From assembly GCA_001771585.1 (NCBI GenBank), contig MEUE01000001.1, positions 317,789 to 381,788 of the forward strand: DNA of 64,000 nt, read 5' to 3'. The position numbers and the translations under genes are program-made. The notes below the pieces were generated by a model that worked only from the letters and a program-made list of their open reading frames with translations, searched no databases and was not told the DNA's origin. Numbering within the stretch: position 1 is the first letter of the stretch; every line of letters starts with the position of its first letter. Shown in pieces: positions 1 to 7,323 of the stretch. The DNA comes from a candidate division WOR-1 bacterium RIFOXYB2_FULL_46_45 (GTDB taxonomy: Bacteria > Margulisbacteria > WOR-1 > XYC2-FULL-46-14).

Positions 1-240
1 AAACCGAACCCGGGGATGCTCCTAAAAGCGGCGGAAGAATTCAACCTCAATTTAGACGAATGCTTTATGGTCGGCGACAAGTTATCGGATATCGAAGCGG
101 GAAAGAACGCCGGCTGTAAAACGGTTTTGGTCTTGACCGGCTACGGAGAAGAGGTTAAGGCAAACTTAAACGGCACCCGTCCCGATTTTATCGCGAAGGA
201 CCTTTTGGAAGCGGCAAACTGGATCCTGACACTTGCATGA
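1..240 (+). CDS. gmhB: D-glycero-D-manno-heptose 1,7-bisphosphate phosphatase, C-terminal part (cut by window start)
   Basis: The reading frame is open from base 1 (K-P-N-P-G-M), so the gene begins outside the window. About 79 residues of a HAD-superfamily phosphatase are visible. The segment M-V-G-D-K-x-x-D-I-E-A-G followed by G-C-K-T-V-L-V matches HAD motif IV and the strand after it, as in GmhB/HisB-type histidinol-phosphatase-like enzymes. GmhB removes the 7-phosphate in ADP-heptose synthesis for the LPS core. Its stop overlaps the ATG of hldE by 4 bases, and hldE catalyses the steps on either side of it, which makes GmhB much more likely than another HAD phosphatase. Confidence 0.85.
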   Translation, partial: KPNPGMLLKAAEEFNLNLDECFMVGDKLSDIEAGKNAGCKTVLVLTGYGEEVKANLNGTRPDFIAKDLLEAANWILTLA

Positions 241-1670
241 AACATCTAAAAACGATTATTCCCCATTTTGAGGGAAAAAAGATTTTGGTGGTCGGAGATT
301 TGATGCTCGATGAGCACATCTGGAGCACGGTCTACCGAATTTCACCCGAAGCCCCCGTCCCCATCGCCAATGTCAAAAAAATTACCCATGTCCCCGGCGG
401 CTGCGGCAATGTCGCCGCAAATATAAAAACTTTGGGAGGAACACCTATTTTGCTCGGCTTGATCGGAAACGACAGCTCTGGAGAGAAACTGGTCCGGGCC
501 TTAAAAAACCAAAAAATTTCCACCGCTTCTTTAATAAGATTTAAAGAACGCCCCACTATTTTAAAATCAAGGATTATCGCCGGCGGCCAGCAAGTGATCC
601 GGGTTGACCGCGAAGAAAAAGAAGAACTCCCGCCCGCTTTGGAAAAAATTATCCTAAAAAAACTCAAGCAGGCCATCAAAAACTGCGACGCGATCATCCT
701 CTCCGACTACGGAAAAGGGATGTTGTCCGCGAAAATTTGCCGTGAAGCGATCAAAAGCGGAAAACCGCTGGCAATCGACCCCAAAGGAAGCGATTATTCA
801 AAATATAAAGGGGCTTTCGTCATCACCCCAAACCTGTACGAAGCCGAGGTCGCCGCTAAAACAAAAGATTATAAGGCGGCCGGAAAAATCTTGCTCAAAC
901 AAACCGGCGCCAATCATATCATTATCACCCGGGGAAAAGACGGGCTCTCGATTTTTTCGCAATCCGGGAAAATAATCGACGTCCCGGCGGTGCCAAGGGA
1001 AGTTTTTGACATCACCGGCGCGGGAGACACGGTGATTGCCACCCTCTCACTCGCTTTGGCGTGCGGAGCCGGGATCGAAGAGTCCGCCATGCTTGGAAAC
1101 TACGCCGCCTCGGTCGCGGTCTCAAAGATCGGGACCCAGCCGGTTTATAAAGATGAGCTGGAAGAGGCGCTGGAAGAAAAAGAGCCGGCCGGCAAAAAAA
1201 TAAAATCCCGCAATGAACTCGCGAAAATAGTAAGGAGATTAAAGTCGCAAGGGGCGAATATTGTTTTTACCAACGGCTGTTTTGATATTTTACATTTGGG
1301 CCACGCACGCTATTTAAGAGAGGCCAAAAAACTGGGAGACATTTTGATCGTCGGCTTAAATTCGGATTCTTCGGTTAAAAAACTGAAGGGAAACTCCCGC
1401 CCCTATGTCACCGAACTGGAACGGGCGGAGGTATTGGCCTCGCTTGAATGCGTTGATTATGTTACTATTTTCGGGGAAAGTCGTCCGGATAATCTTTTGA
1501 AACTTCTAAAACCAAAAGTGCATGTTAAAGGAGGAGATTATAAGATGGAACACCTCCCTGAAGCCAAACTGGTCAAAGCACTCGGCGGCAAAGTGGTAAT
1601 CATCCCGCCGGTCGCGGGACGATCGACTACAAATATCGTTGAGAAAATTAGGAGTGAAAGATGCGATTAA
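237..1670 (+). CDS. hldE: Bifunctional heptose 7-phosphate kinase / heptose 1-phosphate adenylyltransferase
   Basis: At 477 residues this is the full length of the fused HldE enzyme. Residues 1 to about 315 form a PfkB/ribokinase domain with the substrate-binding P-G-G-C-G-N-V-A-A-N and the catalytic D-I-T-G-A-G-D at 258-264. From about residue 340 there is a cytidylyltransferase-like domain with F-T-N-G-C-F-D-I and H-L-G-H at 353-356, and it ends with the family G-R-S-T-T-N. It phosphorylates heptose 7-phosphate and later makes ADP-heptose for LPS core synthesis in the cytoplasm. It is translationally coupled to gmhB (ATGA), and the next gene overlaps its end by 10 bases. Confidence 0.95.
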   Translation: MKHLKTIIPHFEGKKILVVGDLMLDEHIWSTVYRISPEAPVPIANVKKITHVPGGCGNVAANIKTLGGTPILLGLIGNDSSGEKLVRALKNQKISTASLIRFKERPTILKSRIIAGGQQVIRVDREEKEELPPALEKIILKKLKQAIKNCDAIILSDYGKGMLSAKICREAIKSGKPLAIDPKGSDYSKYKGAFVITPNLYEAEVAAKTKDYKAAGKILLKQTGANHIIITRGKDGLSIFSQSGKIIDVPAVPREVFDITGAGDTVIATLSLALACGAGIEESAMLGNYAASVAVSKIGTQPVYKDELEEALEEKEPAGKKIKSRNELAKIVRRLKSQGANIVFTNGCFDILHLGHARYLREAKKLGDILIVGLNSDSSVKKLKGNSRPYVTELERAEVLASLECVDYVTIFGESRPDNLLKLLKPKVHVKGGDYKMEHLPEAKLVKALGGKVVIIPPVAGRSTTNIVEKIRSERCD

Positions 1671-2263
1671 AACTGCTTTTGTGTTTTTTTATTCTGATAT
1701 TCTGTTCCTCTGATGTTCTGGCCTGGAGCATGACGCCGGAATTAAGGAAGGAGATTAACGAGAAAGAGGCGGCTTTGAGGAAAAACCCCGATTCGGCCTT
1801 CACCCGTTTTGACCTGGCGGTCACCTATTCCTATTCCAACAAAATCCTGGAAGCGTGGGACACACTTAAAAAAATCCCGGAACTTGATCCGACTTTCAAA
1901 GAAAAAGGACTGGCTTTTTATGTCGACAAGGTCAGGAAAGATCCGGGGGACTGGAAAATGCGCTTCCGGCTTGCCTTTGCCCTTTATTTTAACGGCCGGA
2001 AAGAAGAAGCGATCCAGCAATTTAAATACGTCCTGGTCTCCGACCCGAACAATGTCTGGGCCTACGGCTATATCTCTCTTGCCTACGGCGAAATGAACAA
2101 TATCGACGAAGGGATCAAGTGGGCTCAAAAAGGGATCAAGGTTGATAAACTGGTGGCCGCACTGCATCTTCTCCTTTCGCAGGGATATTATAGGAAGGGT
2201 GACAACGGCAAGGGTTTTCTTGAAGCGGCGGAAACGATCCGGTTAAAAGCGCTGGGGTACTAG
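1661..2263 (+). CDS. Secreted TPR-repeat protein
   Basis: This 200-residue protein begins with a signal peptide (M-R-L-K-L-L-L-C-F-F, cleavage likely after V-L-A-W at about residue 21). It is then helical, with tetratricopeptide-like units: L-A-V-T-Y-S-Y-S, F-A-L-Y-F-N-G-R-K-E-E-A-I-Q-Q-F and W-A-Y-G-Y-I-S-L-A-Y-G-E. TPRs are protein-binding scaffolds, and the partner is unknown. It overlaps hldE by 10 bases and is probably co-transcribed with it, so an envelope role is likely. A perfect palindrome follows its stop codon. Confidence 0.8.
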   Translation: MRLKLLLCFFILIFCSSDVLAWSMTPELRKEINEKEAALRKNPDSAFTRFDLAVTYSYSNKILEAWDTLKKIPELDPTFKEKGLAFYVDKVRKDPGDWKMRFRLAFALYFNGRKEEAIQQFKYVLVSDPNNVWAYGYISLAYGEMNNIDEGIKWAQKGIKVDKLVAALHLLLSQGYYRKGDNGKGFLEAAETIRLKALGY

Positions 2264-2273
2264 AGATTAGGAT

Positions 2274-2301
2274 AATTCCACACATTTAAATGTGTGGAAT
2301 T
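2274..2301. repeat. 28-bp perfect palindrome, TTTAAA-centred family, intergenic copy
   Basis: Each half is AATTCCACACATTT followed by its exact complement, with no unpaired bases. It lies between the TPR gene and lptC. The core CACATTTAAATGTG recurs inside coaX at 63207-63232, where the next stem pair is C:G instead of A:T, so the stem is kept while the bases change. No T-run follows, so it is not a typical terminator. Confidence 0.85.
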
Positions 2302-2317
2302 TCCAGGTGTATAATTA

Positions 2318-3241
2318 ATGGAACTTTTAAAAAAAATAAGCTTCTTTGTCTTCACCATATTTATCTTTGTTCTTTTTGCCTGGGCGCTTTTTATCCCAAA
2401 AGAGGAAATAACCAAAAAAATCACCGAAGCGGCCAAAAAACAAAACACCATAAGCGACCTCTCCTTCCGCGGAGTAACGGTGCAGGAAGTTGTTGAAGGG
2501 ATAAAATATTGGGAGATCAAAGCCAAAACTTCGGAATTAAACCAGGGAAGCAACCTGGCTATTCTGCGCGAAGCCGAAGGGACCTTTTTTGAGAAGGGTT
2601 CCCCCACCCTCAAATTCATCTCGCCGGAAATTGTCTGGAAAATCGACAAAAAAGAGATAGAGATAAAAAGCCCCTTCGGCTTTGATCCCGGATCCGAAGC
2701 AAAGGTCCGGTCAATCTTGAAAGACCCCCAAAAAAACATTTTTTTCCTCCCTGCGGCAAACGGAAAGGGCTCTTATTTCAGGGCCGAGAAGCTTGACTGG
2801 AAACTCAAGGACAAAAAAATAAGCTGTGACGGGAATATCTGGATCAAAAGGGGAAAGATCATCGGGAAAGCGGAAAACCTGAAATCCGATGTCACTCTTT
2901 CAAAAGTTCTGCTGGGAGGGAACCCTTTTATCATGACTTCTTCCGATAATCCCGCCACCATTGAAGCGATGTTTTTTGAGGTGGACAATAAAAACGATTT
3001 AATTGTCGCCCGCGGCGATGTTACCATCACCAGCAACGACCGCAAGGCGACCGGAGAACTTGGGACCTATCATATTAAAAAGGACACTATTTCACTTTCC
3101 GGAAACACCCGGTTGGAGGAAAAAGGGAATTCTTTGACCGGCGAGAAAATCGTTTACCTGGTAAAAAAGAACAGTTTTACTATTTCCGGAAAGAGCCGCG
3201 CGGTAATTTCCGAAGAGAAATTGAAGGAGGGGGAACAATGA
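2318..3241 (+). CDS. lptC: LPS export system periplasmic bridge protein LptC, with OstA/LptA-like C-terminal part
   Basis: The 307-residue protein has one N-terminal membrane anchor (about residues 6-24) and a periplasmic body of alternating beta strands. L-S-F-R-G-V-T-V-Q, Y-W-E-I-K-A-K-T-S-E and the segment around A-T-G-E-L-G-T-Y are typical of LptC/OstA beta-jellyroll domains. LptC passes LPS from LptBFG to LptA or LptD. It is longer than the roughly 190 residues of enterobacterial LptC, which suggests the bridge function is partly built in; no separate lptA is seen here. The ATG follows a weak AGGTG at 2304-2308. A TATAAT at 2310-2315 is too close to that ATG to serve it. Confidence 0.8.
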   Translation: MELLKKISFFVFTIFIFVLFAWALFIPKEEITKKITEAAKKQNTISDLSFRGVTVQEVVEGIKYWEIKAKTSELNQGSNLAILREAEGTFFEKGSPTLKFISPEIVWKIDKKEIEIKSPFGFDPGSEAKVRSILKDPQKNIFFLPAANGKGSYFRAEKLDWKLKDKKISCDGNIWIKRGKIIGKAENLKSDVTLSKVLLGGNPFIMTSSDNPATIEAMFFEVDNKNDLIVARGDVTITSNDRKATGELGTYHIKKDTISLSGNTRLEEKGNSLTGEKIVYLVKKNSFTISGKSRAVISEEKLKEGEQ

Positions 3242-4203
3242 AACTGGCGGCACAGCCGAAACTTGAAACCATTATCACCAAAATGAGCTCCGGCTATGAC
3301 TTAATTATTATCGGCGGCGGACCGGCCGGATTGACCGCCGCAATCTATGCCGGACGCTTTGGATTAAAGACCCTCTTGATCGAAAAAGCGATCCTGGGGG
3401 GCTTGGCCTCCACTACTTTCCATATCGATAATTATCCGGGATTCCCGGAAGGGATCTCCGGAATGGACCTCGCGAATAAACTTGAAGAACAGGCCCGCAA
3501 ATATCACGTTGAGATAACTTATGGGCCCGTGACCGCGATTGAGAACGACCATAAGCACAAGCTGGTCCAGGTTGAAAACAAAAAATTCAAATCCAAAGCA
3601 ATTATCCTGGCGACCGGGACCGAACCGAAGAAGCTGAATATTCCCGGAGAAGCGGAGCTGCGCGGGCGCGGGGTATCTTATTGCGCAACCTGCGACGGCC
3701 CTTTTTACCGGGACAAAGATATCGTAGTTGCCGGCGGAGGGAATTCGGCGGTGGAAGAGGCGATCTTTTTAACCCGCTATGCCAAAAAAATCTCGATCGT
3801 CCACCGCCGCGACCAATTGCGGGCCGACCAGGTCTTGGCCAAGCAGGCGCTTGAACATCCCAAGATTTTTATTCTTTGGAACTCGATGGTCGAAGAGGTC
3901 AAGGGGACTAATCGGGTTGAAGAGATCGTTTTGAAGAGTACCGTAACCGAAAAAAAATCGATCGTAAAAGCCAACGGCCTTTTTATCTATGTCGGCTCAA
4001 TCCCCCAGACCGGTTTTTTGAAAGGGGTGGTCAGCCTGGATGAACACGGCTTCATAACCACAACCGGCCGCCTGACCACTTCCGTTTCCGGCATTTTTGT
4101 CGCCGGAGACGTGAGAAACAAATCCCTGCGGCAGGTTGTGACCGCTACCGCCGATGGAGCAATTGCCGCGGATGAAGCGCGCAAATATATCGAAGCAAAT
4201 TAA
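3238..4203 (+). CDS. trxB: Thioredoxin reductase (NADPH)
   Basis: This 321-residue flavoprotein has the FAD-binding I-I-I-G-G-G-P-A-G near residue 22. The redox-active pair C149-A-T-C152 is followed by D-G, the NADPH-binding segment is V-A-G-G-G-N-S-A-V-E-E-A, and the second FAD motif near the C terminus is G-I-F-V-A-G-D-V. It reduces thioredoxin or a similar dithiol protein in the cytoplasm. The start at 3238 is favoured by a strong AAGGAGGGGGAA just upstream and the ATGA overlap with lptC. An internal ATG at 3283 would give a more usual N terminus, so 15 extra residues remain possible. The fusion into an envelope operon looks like gene packing, not function. Confidence 0.95.
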   Translation: MKLAAQPKLETIITKMSSGYDLIIIGGGPAGLTAAIYAGRFGLKTLLIEKAILGGLASTTFHIDNYPGFPEGISGMDLANKLEEQARKYHVEITYGPVTAIENDHKHKLVQVENKKFKSKAIILATGTEPKKLNIPGEAELRGRGVSYCATCDGPFYRDKDIVVAGGGNSAVEEAIFLTRYAKKISIVHRRDQLRADQVLAKQALEHPKIFILWNSMVEEVKGTNRVEEIVLKSTVTEKKSIVKANGLFIYVGSIPQTGFLKGVVSLDEHGFITTTGRLTTSVSGIFVAGDVRNKSLRQVVTATADGAIAADEARKYIEAN

Positions 4204-4954
4204 GGGGCTCAAAAGCGCCGTAATCGCCTACTCCGGCGGAGTCGATTCAACTTTGCTTTTATCCCTTGCGGTTAAACTCCTGGGAAGAAAAAAAGTCCTG
4301 GCGGTTGTCGCCCGCTCCGAAACTTATCCCGAAAGAGAAATCAAAGCGGCCGTCGCCTTCTGCAAAAAAAACCGCATCCGATATAAGCTGATCAAGACCG
4401 ATGAAATTTTGGATCCCAATTTTTCCGCCAACCCCAGGGAACGTTGTTACTTCTGCAAAAAGGAACTTTTTTCAAAATTACTGGAAATCGCAAAAAAAGA
4501 AAATCTCAACTGCGTCTGTGACGGGTCAAATCTTGATGATCTCTCCGACTTCCGTCCGGGAAGCAAAGCAAAAAAAGAACTGGGGATCAAAAGCCCGCTT
4601 CAGGAAGCCGGGTTGACCAAAGAGCAGATCCGACGGCTTTCAAAGAAACTGAAACTTCCAACTTGGGACAAGCCCTCTTTGGCCTGTTTATCCTCGCGGA
4701 TCCCTTATGGGACGGCCATAACCGAACCTTTGTTAGCCCAAATCGGACGGGCGGAAGAATACTTAAATCGGCTCGGTTTCAGGCAATTTCGGGTCCGCCA
4801 TCATGGGGAGGTTGCCAGGATCGAAGTTGAGGAGAAAGACCTCGCTAAACTACTTAAATTTAGGCATAAAATAAGCAAAAAACTGCAAGAATTGGGATAC
4901 AAATATGCTACATTAGACCTACTAGGTTACCGCACCGGATCGATGAACCTGTAA
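4172..4954 (+). CDS. larE: LarE-like ATP-dependent sacrificial sulfur transferase
   Basis: The protein is 260 residues from this start. It opens with the PP-loop S21-G-G-V-D-S-T that binds ATP, has a C-Y-F-C-K segment, and carries P-S-L-A-C-L-S-S-R-I-P-Y-G with Cys172, equivalent to the sacrificial cysteine of Lactobacillus LarE. In the known system LarE adds sulfur to pyridinium bis-carboxylate to make the nickel-pincer cofactor of lactate racemase, with LarB and LarC, neither of which is in this window. An upstream ATG at 4154 is possible, but family N termini and a GGAG at 4156-4159 favour 4172. Either start lies inside trxB. Confidence 0.85.
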   Translation: MKRANISKQIKGLKSAVIAYSGGVDSTLLLSLAVKLLGRKKVLAVVARSETYPEREIKAAVAFCKKNRIRYKLIKTDEILDPNFSANPRERCYFCKKELFSKLLEIAKKENLNCVCDGSNLDDLSDFRPGSKAKKELGIKSPLQEAGLTKEQIRRLSKKLKLPTWDKPSLACLSSRIPYGTAITEPLLAQIGRAEEYLNRLGFRQFRVRHHGEVARIEVEEKDLAKLLKFRHKISKKLQELGYKYATLDLLGYRTGSMNL

Positions 4955-4960
4955 CAACGC

Positions 4961-4985
4961 AAGTTACCTTCCAGTTAACCCGATA
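4961..4985 (+). promoter_or_regulatory. Sigma-28-like promoter P1 of the 3D-domain gene
   Basis: AAGTTA at 4961-4966, 15 bases, then GATA at 4982-4985 in the context CCCGATAA. The -10 matches 7 of 8 bases of the FliA/SigD consensus GCCGATAA. The frame around it, GCAAG...CGATA.TATAG, is the same as at 42319 and 45018. Confidence 0.6.
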
Positions 4986-5006
4986 ATATAGGTAGAGGTG
5001 ATTGCC

Positions 5007-5399
5007 TTGAGAGCAACGCGATTAAGAGCTGTATTAATAGCTATCTTTATCCTGTTTTTACTCGGTTTCGGTAAAAACGAAGCCCAAACGGTACGATACC
5101 GAATTTTAAGCAGCGGGGTCGTCATGGCCACCGCCTATAATTCATTGGAAGGTCAAACAGACAGTACCCCATGGATAACCGCTTCCGGCACCCGCTGTAG
5201 GGAGGGGGTTATCGCTTCAAACTTCTTACCGCTCGGGACCAAAGTCATGATTGAAGGATTTGGCAACCAGGTCTTTACTGTTGAAGACCGGATGAATAAG
5301 AGATACTATAAAAAAATTGATATTTGGTTCAGGCATTATAACGATGCCAGGAAATTCGGGATCAAAAAGATTAAATACCATGTAGTAAAAATGGTATAA
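5007..5399 (+). CDS. Exported 3D-domain (double-psi beta-barrel) protein
   Basis: This 130-residue protein has an N-terminal membrane segment or signal peptide (about residues 8-25). After it come M-A-T-A-Y-N, the aspartates of Q-T-D-S-T-P, I-T-A-S-G, V-I-A-S-N-F-L-P-L-G-T-K-V and V-E-D-R-M with K-I-D-I-W-F. These are the landmarks of the 3D domain, named for three conserved aspartates and shared with the catalytic barrel of MltA lytic transglycosylases and with YabE/YuiC-type proteins. It probably acts on peptidoglycan. The TTG start is chosen because AGAGGTGAT at 4994-5002 is an excellent ribosome site 4 bases upstream; a GTG at 4998 would lie inside that site. A sigma-28-like promoter precedes it. 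Confidence 0.85.
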   Translation: MRATRLRAVLIAIFILFLLGFGKNEAQTVRYRILSSGVVMATAYNSLEGQTDSTPWITASGTRCREGVIASNFLPLGTKVMIEGFGNQVFTVEDRMNKRYYKKIDIWFRHYNDARKFGIKKIKYHVVKMV

Positions 5400-5400
5400 T
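5395..5400 (+). promoter_or_regulatory. -10 box of the cysteine desulfurase gene (leaderless start)
   Basis: TATAAT overlaps the stop codon of the 3D gene, and the ATG follows after 6 bases with no Shine-Dalgarno sequence. The -35 is poor (TTAAAT with an 18-base spacer). Confidence 0.55.
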
Positions 5401-5406
5401 TATTGC

Positions 5407-6573
5407 ATGGATCGAATTTATCTCGATTACGCCGCCACAACACCGGCTCTGCCCGAGGTTATCGCCGGGATGCTCCCCTATTTTAAGGACAATTACGGCA
5501 ACCCCTCTTCAATCCATTCGTTTGGCCAGGAAGCCAAAGCGGCAATCGATTCCTCTCGGGAAAAGATTGCCAAATCGATTGGCGCCAAGGCCGAAGAGAT
5601 CGTCTTCACCTCCGGCGGAACCGAGTCGGATAATTTCGCGCTTGAAGGGGTCGCTTTCAAAAACCAGGAAAAAGGAAACCATATTATCGTCTCCAAAATT
5701 GAGCATCACGCCGTTTTGGAATGCGCCGAATTTTTGGGCAAACATGGATTTGAGGTCACCACCCTTCCGGTCGACCGGTTTGGGGTCGTCAATCCCGAAG
5801 ATCTAAAAAAAGTGCTAACGGACAAGACCATCCTGGTCTCGATCATGCACGCGAACAACGAGATCGGGACAATTCAGCCGATCGCGGAACTTTCTAAAAT
5901 CGCCAAAGAAAAAGGGATCTATTTCCACACCGACGCGGTGCAAAGTTTCGGCCACCTTCCGATTAACGTCGATAAGCTGGGAATCGATCTCCTTTCTCTT
6001 TCCGGACATAAGTTTTACGGACCAAAAGGGATCGGCGCGCTTTATATCAAGAAAGGAACCCGGATGGTCCCCTTTCTCCACGGTGGCGGGCAGGAACGGA
6101 ACCGAAGAGCGTCAACCGAAAATGTCCCCGGGATTGTGGGGATGGGAATCGCTTCCGAAATCGTACACCTCAATTTAACCGATGAGATCAATCGCGAGAC
6201 TGTTTTGAGGGATAAATTGATCAACGCCATTTTGAAAAATATTCCGGATACGATCTTAAACGGCCATCCGACCGAGCGGCTGCCGAATAATGCCAACTTT
6301 TCGATAAAATATATTGAAGGAGAATCGATCCTTTTGAATCTGGACATGCTGGGAATTGCCGGATCGTCCGGCTCCGCCTGTACTTCCGGATCGCTTGACC
6401 CGTCACACGTCCTTTTGTCAATCGGCCTTCCGCACGAAATCGCCCATGGCAGTTTAAGATTGACTCTGGGACGGTTTACGGAAGAGAAAGAGATCGATTA
6501 CGTTATCGAAAACCTGCCGCCGATTGTTGAAAAATTAAGAGCCATGTCGCCGATCTATAAAAAGGAGAGTTAA
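5407..6573 (+). CDS. iscS: Cysteine desulfurase (IscS/NifS family)
   Basis: The 388-residue PLP enzyme begins with I-Y-L-D-Y-A-A-T-T. The PLP lysine is K202 in S-G-H-K-F-Y-G-P-K-G, and the catalytic cysteine is C325 in S-S-G-S-A-C-T-S-G-S. The S-G-S-A-C-T-S-G-S loop is that of group I (IscS/NifS), which donate sulfur to IscU-type scaffolds. The scaffold gene follows after 2 bases with its own ribosome site. It mobilises persulfide sulfur from cysteine for Fe-S clusters and probably for the sulfur chemistry of tRNA. NifS is an equally valid label. Confidence 0.95.
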   Translation: MDRIYLDYAATTPALPEVIAGMLPYFKDNYGNPSSIHSFGQEAKAAIDSSREKIAKSIGAKAEEIVFTSGGTESDNFALEGVAFKNQEKGNHIIVSKIEHHAVLECAEFLGKHGFEVTTLPVDRFGVVNPEDLKKVLTDKTILVSIMHANNEIGTIQPIAELSKIAKEKGIYFHTDAVQSFGHLPINVDKLGIDLLSLSGHKFYGPKGIGALYIKKGTRMVPFLHGGGQERNRRASTENVPGIVGMGIASEIVHLNLTDEINRETVLRDKLINAILKNIPDTILNGHPTERLPNNANFSIKYIEGESILLNLDMLGIAGSSGSACTSGSLDPSHVLLSIGLPHEIAHGSLRLTLGRFTEEKEIDYVIENLPPIVEKLRAMSPIYKKES

Positions 6574-6575
6574 AA

Positions 6576-7001
6576 ATGCCTGGAAATTATTCGGAAAAAG
6601 TGATGGAACATTTCAAGAACCCAAGGAACGTCGGGGAGATCCCGAATCCCGACGGGACCGGGCACGTCGGAAATCCGGTTTGCGGCGACATAATGGAAAT
6701 GTATATCAAAGTCAAAGATAACGTTATCGTCGACGCCAAGTTCAAGACATTCGGCTGTGGTGCGGCAATTGCCACATCATCGATGGTCACCGAACTGGTG
6801 AAGGGAAAGACGATTGATGAGGCGCTGAAAATTTCCAACCAAACCGTAATTGACGCGCTGGACGGGCTCCCCCCGGTTAAAAGACACTGTTCGGTTTTGG
6901 CCGAAGACGCCCTTAAGTCGGCAATTGATGATTATTTAAAAAAGTCAACCGGTCAGGGACTGCCGGGCTTTAAGCCCCACACCGAAGAACACCATGGCTA
7001 G
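6576..7001 (+). CDS. iscU: Fe-S cluster assembly scaffold IscU/NifU
   Basis: This 141-residue protein carries the three conserved cluster ligands C36 (P-V-C-G-D), C61 (F-G-C-G-A-A-I-A) and C105 ([10 protein letters not shown]). It lacks the C-terminal Nfu domain of full-length NifU. It receives sulfur from the upstream desulfurase and builds [2Fe-2S]/[4Fe-4S] clusters. The ATG follows AAGGAG in the end of iscS. Its TAG stop shares the tetranucleotide CTAG with the stop of the convergent hisI gene. Confidence 0.95.
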   Translation: MPGNYSEKVMEHFKNPRNVGEIPNPDGTGHVGNPVCGDIMEMYIKVKDNVIVDAKFKTFGCGAAIATSSMVTELVKGKTIDEALKISNQTVIDALDGLPPVKRHCSVLAEDALKSAIDDYLKKSTGQGLPGFKPHTEEHHG

Positions 7002-7312
7002 ATAATCTTCTCAAAAAAGCAGGTCCGGTTTCCGGTATGACAGGCGATGCCGCCGATTTGTTCTATTTTTGCTAAAAGAGTATCCTTATCGCAATCGTAA
7101 TATAGCTCTTTCACTTTTTGGACATGGCCGGAGGTGTCCCCCTTGTGCCACAGACATTGGCGCGAACGGCTCCAGTACCACATCTCCTTGCTCTCCACCG
7201 TCTTATTAAACGATTCTTCATTCATGTACGCCAGCATGTAGACCTCTCCTGTCTTATAATCCTGCGCGATAACCGGGATCAAACCGTCTTTGTCAAACTT
7301 TAATTTTTCCAT
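6998..7312 (-). CDS. hisI: Phosphoribosyl-AMP cyclohydrolase
   Basis: The 104-residue protein matches the single-domain HisI enzyme of histidine synthesis. [15 protein letters not shown], and the metal-binding cysteines of Y-Y-D-C-D-K-D-T and [11 protein letters not shown] are all present. The fused HisE pyrophosphohydrolase domain of many bacteria is absent. It opens the adenine ring of phosphoribosyl-AMP. AAGGAGG lies 5 bases before the ATG. It sits 11 bases after dnaE on the same strand, away from any other his gene, so the pathway is dispersed. Confidence 0.95.
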   Translation of the reverse strand: MEKLKFDKDGLIPVIAQDYKTGEVYMLAYMNEESFNKTVESKEMWYWSRSRQCLWHKGDTSGHVQKVKELYYDCDKDTLLAKIEQIGGIACHTGNRTCFFEKII

Positions 7313-7323
7313 CTCTTCCTCCT

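Noticed and set aside
2310-2315. TATAAT as a promoter for lptC
   Set aside because: It ends 2 bases before the ATG, so transcription would start inside the gene; a weak AGGTG ribosome site and an upstream transcript are more likely.
4998-5006. GTG start for the 3D-domain gene
   Set aside because: The GTG lies within the AGAGGTGAT ribosome-binding sequence; the TTG at 5007 has correct spacing.
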